From Clostridiaceae bacterium (lineage in GTDB: Bacteria; Bacillota; Clostridia; Saccharofermentanales; UBA5734), in the NCBI GenBank assembly GCA_012727965.1, contig JAAYFZ010000241.1:1-6621 (forward strand): a DNA stretch of 6,621 nucleotides. The letters are read 5' to 3'. Positions 3,880 to 6,621 of this stretch are shown in pieces. The notes below the pieces were generated by a model that made no database searches, was not told where the DNA came from, and worked only from the letters and a program-made list of their open reading frames with translations. The translations under genes were made by a program, and so were the position numbers. The stretch's first letter is position 1, and each line of letters opens with the position of its first letter.

Positions 3880-6405
3880 TCAGATTTCTGTTTTAGCATG
3901 AAGCGAAGCATATTTGCCAGCTGCGTTATGCTTCAGCCAGCTTATGATTTCAGAACGCGGCAGCGGCCTGCTGATATAATAGCCCTGAATATGTGTACCG
4001 CTTATTTCACGCAGTTGCAGCAGCTGTGCCTTGGTCTCGACACCTTCGCTGATAACGGTCATCCCAAGTCTCTGCCCAAGTGTGATCATTTCTTTTACCA
4101 GTTCAAGGTTAACATCAGAATCAAGCGACTGAACGAAGCTCTGATCAATTTTGATGATGTCTATGGGCAGACTGCCAATATAGCTTAGAGATGAATAGCC
4201 AGTGCCGAAATCATCCATCGCGATTTTAAAACCATTATGCTTGAGCTGTTTGATGTTTTCAGCTGCATTTTCGAAGGATTGAACAAGCTGTGTTTCTGTT
4301 ATTTCAATTACGATTTCAGACGGGTCAACATTTCTCAGCCGGGCTATTTCAATCATTCTGATAACAAAATCAGGCTCTATCATCTGAGCTGCTGCTACAT
4401 TAATCGACATGTGAAGACCATTTATGCCGATTGATTTAAGATGACTGATAAACTTGATTGCCGAATCAGTTACCCAGTTGCCGATTAGCGTGATCATGCC
4501 GATTGCTTCGGCCAAGGGGATGAATTCTGCAGGCGAAATCCAACCAAGTTCTGAATCATGCCAACGGATAAGTGCTTCCAAGCCATAAGCCTTGCCAGAT
4601 GAAGTATCGATTTGAGGCTGAAAATACAATTCAAAACAGCTATAGTCCTGCAGACTTCGCAATTTTTCTTCAATTCTAAGATAGCGTTGTCTCATTTTAG
4701 CTGTTTTTGGATCGAAATAAGCTAACTGATTTCTGCCGGAATATTTGGCGGTATCAAGTGCCATACTGGATTTTTGCATAATATCCTGTAAGGTATCATC
4801 TGCAGATTCCCTTCTAGCTGCTCCAATGCTGATCGTCACAATAAGCTTCTTGTTATTGATGTCGATTGGTTTATGCATTGTTTCCATCAGGTCGATCAGA
4901 AGCTGATCGAAAGTATCGTTGCTGAACACAGTATCAGAACAAATAATGAACTCATCAGAGGTCAGTCTATAAAGATCGCAGTCATATTCTTTTGTGACTT
5001 CTGATAATCTCTGAGATACAGCTAATAGAAGATTTTCTGACCCCTGTTGTCCAAGATATTTTTTGTGGCGTTTAAAAAAATCAATATTGACAGTAGTAAC
5101 ATTTGCAGGTGCTTTGAAAGCGTGATTTATGCTGCTTCGCTCTCTCTCTCCATAATAATCAAAGAGTCTCTTGCTATTGTATAATCCGGTCAACCTGTCA
5201 TGAAATGCCAAATATGCCAGATGCTCGCGATCTTGAGCGATTGCTGCTGCAGTATGCTTGAGGCTCTGAACCATTTTGCTGAGGTTTTTCTCGCCGATAT
5301 AAGAAATATCTTCATTGGCCAAAGTTGCTGGATTGTTCGCCATTTTTTGCATTAATTCAATCATCTGACTTATTGGTTTGCCGATATGTCTGCTGATGAT
5401 CTGCCTTGTGACAAGTATCGCACCTATTGCTATTATCAATGCTGCCGCTGCAATAAGATAAATTGATAACCTAAGATTAAATAATATATCTGAGACTTGC
5501 ATGCCAATAAATAACGCGCCAACAGTATTCGTGTTATCGTGGATTGAACGATAAGTACCAATATAATTTTTGCCTGCGAATTCTACATGACCAGAATAGG
5601 AGTTATTCTCAAAAAATATTTCTCTAGATATATCATTATCCATCGTTGTATGCAAATATTTGCCGTCAGCATCACTAAGATTTGTATTTACTCTGATATC
5701 CTGATAAAAAACGGTAGCTACCAATCCGAAATATCGTCCGATATATTCGGTATAGGCAGGATCTGTCAGATCATATCCAGTTATAACATAGCCGATAACT
5801 TCTCCGTCCTGGTTGACAGGGACCATGGACATGGCAAGCAAATTGCCCATAAGATCACCATAGTAAAAGGCATCATCGGGGATTTTTGTTGTACTCAGGT
5901 CAGTGGCTATACTGTTTGCTGCAGCAGTATTTGCTTCAGGATCTTTTCTGTTTTTCATGCTATCGCTCAGCTGATTATCTGCTAAGCGTGCCAGTCTTCT
6001 ATTAAGAAAACCGGTTAGGTTATTATGGTTTAGCTCATCGTAGGAGTCAGTGTTGAAGAGAACATTGAATTCTGGATCAAGCAGTACGACCATACTGTTG
6101 TTAGTCTCGATAGAATGAGCAAGAGCAGAGGGAAGGTTGTCCCCGGAATCTGCGGAGAAGTAATTTACTGCTTCAGGAAGCGAAGCCAGGCTGACCGCCG
6201 CGCTGCTGCTATCTCTTAATTTCTGTCGGAGAATAGCATTTTCAAAATAAGTCAGCGTGCTGTCAGCCTGCTTATAGAAGTCGTTTAGGTAAGACCGGAA
6301 ATATATATATCCGGTAATTGTACTGCTGATAATTGCGACCAGCAGAATAGTTATTACTACATAGATTTGCAGACGCCTCTCAAGGCTGTAATTCTTTTTG
6401 CCCAT
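3880..6405 (-). CDS. Membrane c-di-GMP phosphodiesterase: Cache-like sensor, HAMP, degenerate GGDEF, active EAL
   Basis: This is an 841-residue inner-membrane signalling protein predicted to hydrolyse cyclic di-GMP. TM1 is about 14-36, the extracytoplasmic sensor about 37-313 (ending in VGALFIGMQVSD, as in double Cache domains), TM2 about 314-333, HAMP about 334-390, GGDEF about 395-565 and EAL about 575-825. The GGDEF motif reads LTSDEF (481-486) with both glycines lost. Metal and substrate positions are also changed: NID instead of DxD at 440-442, KK at 448-449 instead of Asn-Asp. Cyclase activity is therefore unlikely, and no RxxD inhibitory site is seen. The EAL domain keeps every usual catalytic residue: Glu610 (EAL), Asn669, Glu701, Asp731-Asp732 in DDFGTGYSSL, Lys752, Glu787 and Gln807. 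The ligand is unknown. The ATG at 6405 is the first in-frame start after a stop at 6468 and has no ribosome site, which is unusual in this window. Confidence 0.94.
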   Translation of the reverse strand: MGKKNYSLERRLQIYVVITILLVAIISSTITGYIYFRSYLNDFYKQADSTLTYFENAILRQKLRDSSSAAVSLASLPEAVNYFSADSGDNLPSALAHSIETNNSMVVLLDPEFNVLFNTDSYDELNHNNLTGFLNRRLARLADNQLSDSMKNRKDPEANTAAANSIATDLSTTKIPDDAFYYGDLMGNLLAMSMVPVNQDGEVIGYVITGYDLTDPAYTEYIGRYFGLVATVFYQDIRVNTNLSDADGKYLHTTMDNDISREIFFENNSYSGHVEFAGKNYIGTYRSIHDNTNTVGALFIGMQVSDILFNLRLSIYLIAAAALIIAIGAILVTRQIISRHIGKPISQMIELMQKMANNPATLANEDISYIGEKNLSKMVQSLKHTAAAIAQDREHLAYLAFHDRLTGLYNSKRLFDYYGERERSSINHAFKAPANVTTVNIDFFKRHKKYLGQQGSENLLLAVSQRLSEVTKEYDCDLYRLTSDEFIICSDTVFSNDTFDQLLIDLMETMHKPIDINNKKLIVTISIGAARRESADDTLQDIMQKSSMALDTAKYSGRNQLAYFDPKTAKMRQRYLRIEEKLRSLQDYSCFELYFQPQIDTSSGKAYGLEALIRWHDSELGWISPAEFIPLAEAIGMITLIGNWVTDSAIKFISHLKSIGINGLHMSINVAAAQMIEPDFVIRMIEIARLRNVDPSEIVIEITETQLVQSFENAAENIKQLKHNGFKIAMDDFGTGYSSLSYIGSLPIDIIKIDQSFVQSLDSDVNLELVKEMITLGQRLGMTVISEGVETKAQLLQLREISGTHIQGYYISRPLPRSEIISWLKHNAAGKYASLHAKTEI

Positions 6406-6420
6406 GCTATAAATTATAGC
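6406..6420 (-). promoter_or_regulatory. 15-bp palindrome with -10 box abutting the EAL-gene start codon
   Basis: GCTATAA-A-TTATAGC is a perfect inverted repeat that ends exactly at the ATG (6405). On the minus strand it contains a consensus TATAAT at 6418-6413, only 7 nt before the start codon, so transcription from it would begin at or next to the A of ATG. No Shine-Dalgarno sequence is present, which fits a leaderless mRNA. No good -35 box is visible at 16-18 nt. The alternative is that the palindrome is an operator and the real promoter lies further upstream. Confidence 0.4.
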
Positions 6421-6492
6421 GAAGTATGGACAAAAAAGAACATGGAATAATGTGCAAAAAACTCTTCAATATTTGCAGATATATACCAAGAT

Positions 6493-6621
6493 TTAGGCTT
6501 TTACCTTTATTCTATACATGCTTAGGTAGTAAATACCAAATACTGCAAGTAAGACTCCAACTCTGACAAGCGTAATTAGCATATCAGAATTCAGTATAGA
6601 CCAATTTGAAATATTGAAAAA
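6493..6621 (-). CDS. C-terminal fragment of an unidentified membrane protein
   Basis: On the minus strand a frame is open from the window edge (6621) to TAA at 6495-6493, giving 42 codons. It holds one strongly hydrophobic segment (about 15-35: LITLVRVGVLLAVFGIYYLSM) followed by a short basic tail YRIKVKA. This is the pattern of a last transmembrane helix with a cytoplasmic positive end. It is cut by the window edge, so neither start nor family can be given. It lies on the same strand as, and 87 nt before, the EAL gene, so the two could be co-transcribed unless the promoter at 6413-6418 acts alone. No clear terminator separates them. Confidence 0.5.
   Translation of the reverse strand, partial: FFNISNWSILNSDMLITLVRVGVLLAVFGIYYLSMYRIKVKA

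Noticed and set aside
6406..6492. A c-di-GMP riboswitch before the EAL gene
   Set aside because: Only 87 nt of mostly A/T sequence; I see no GEMM-type helices or conserved loops.

Overview
The window looks like chromosomal DNA from a low-to-moderate GC bacterium, most likely a member of the Bacillota (Clostridia-like). The reasons are a Firmicutes-style GlmS, tRNA genes that encode their own CCA, purine-rich Shine-Dalgarno sites 8 nt from start codons, and clean TTGACA/TATAAT-type promoters. No genus can be named from sequence reading alone.

Layout. (1) 1-1020, plus strand: the C-terminal 339 codons of glmS (glucosamine-6-phosphate synthase), cut by the window edge. (2) 1021-1563, minus strand: a MarR-family regulator whose stop codon directly abuts the glmS stop. 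(3) 1564-1836: a divergent control region with a promoter for the marR gene, a promoter for the tRNA genes, and several inverted repeats. (4) 1837-2083, plus strand: tRNA-Leu(UAA), initiator tRNA-fMet(CAU) and a strong intrinsic terminator, forming one short transcription unit. (5) 2115-3008, minus strand: a self-inhibited (class II) Fic protein with an N-terminal DNA-binding-type domain. It is clearly richer in G+C than its neighbours, and three copies of a 10-bp direct repeat lie in and upstream of its promoter. (6) 3009-3305: the fic control region, a possible relic of a lost gene, and the nitroreductase promoter with a 13-bp palindrome. (7) 3306-3842, plus strand: a small FMN-dependent nitroreductase-family protein. 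(8) 3880-6405, minus strand: an 841-residue membrane c-di-GMP protein (TM, Cache-like sensor, TM, HAMP, degenerate GGDEF, intact EAL). (9) 6493-6621, minus strand: the last 42 codons of an unidentified membrane protein.

The genes do not form one pathway. glmS feeds cell-wall precursor synthesis, the tRNAs serve translation, and the EAL protein probably lowers c-di-GMP in response to an extracellular signal. The fic gene next to the tRNA operon looks like an acquired accessory gene. The points most worth a second look are the repeats upstream of fic, which suggest autoregulation by its own DNA-binding domain; the possible leaderless start of the EAL gene, with a -10 box inside a perfect palindrome touching the ATG; and the palindrome over the -35 position of the nitroreductase promoter. 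I see no complete undescribed multi-gene system here.
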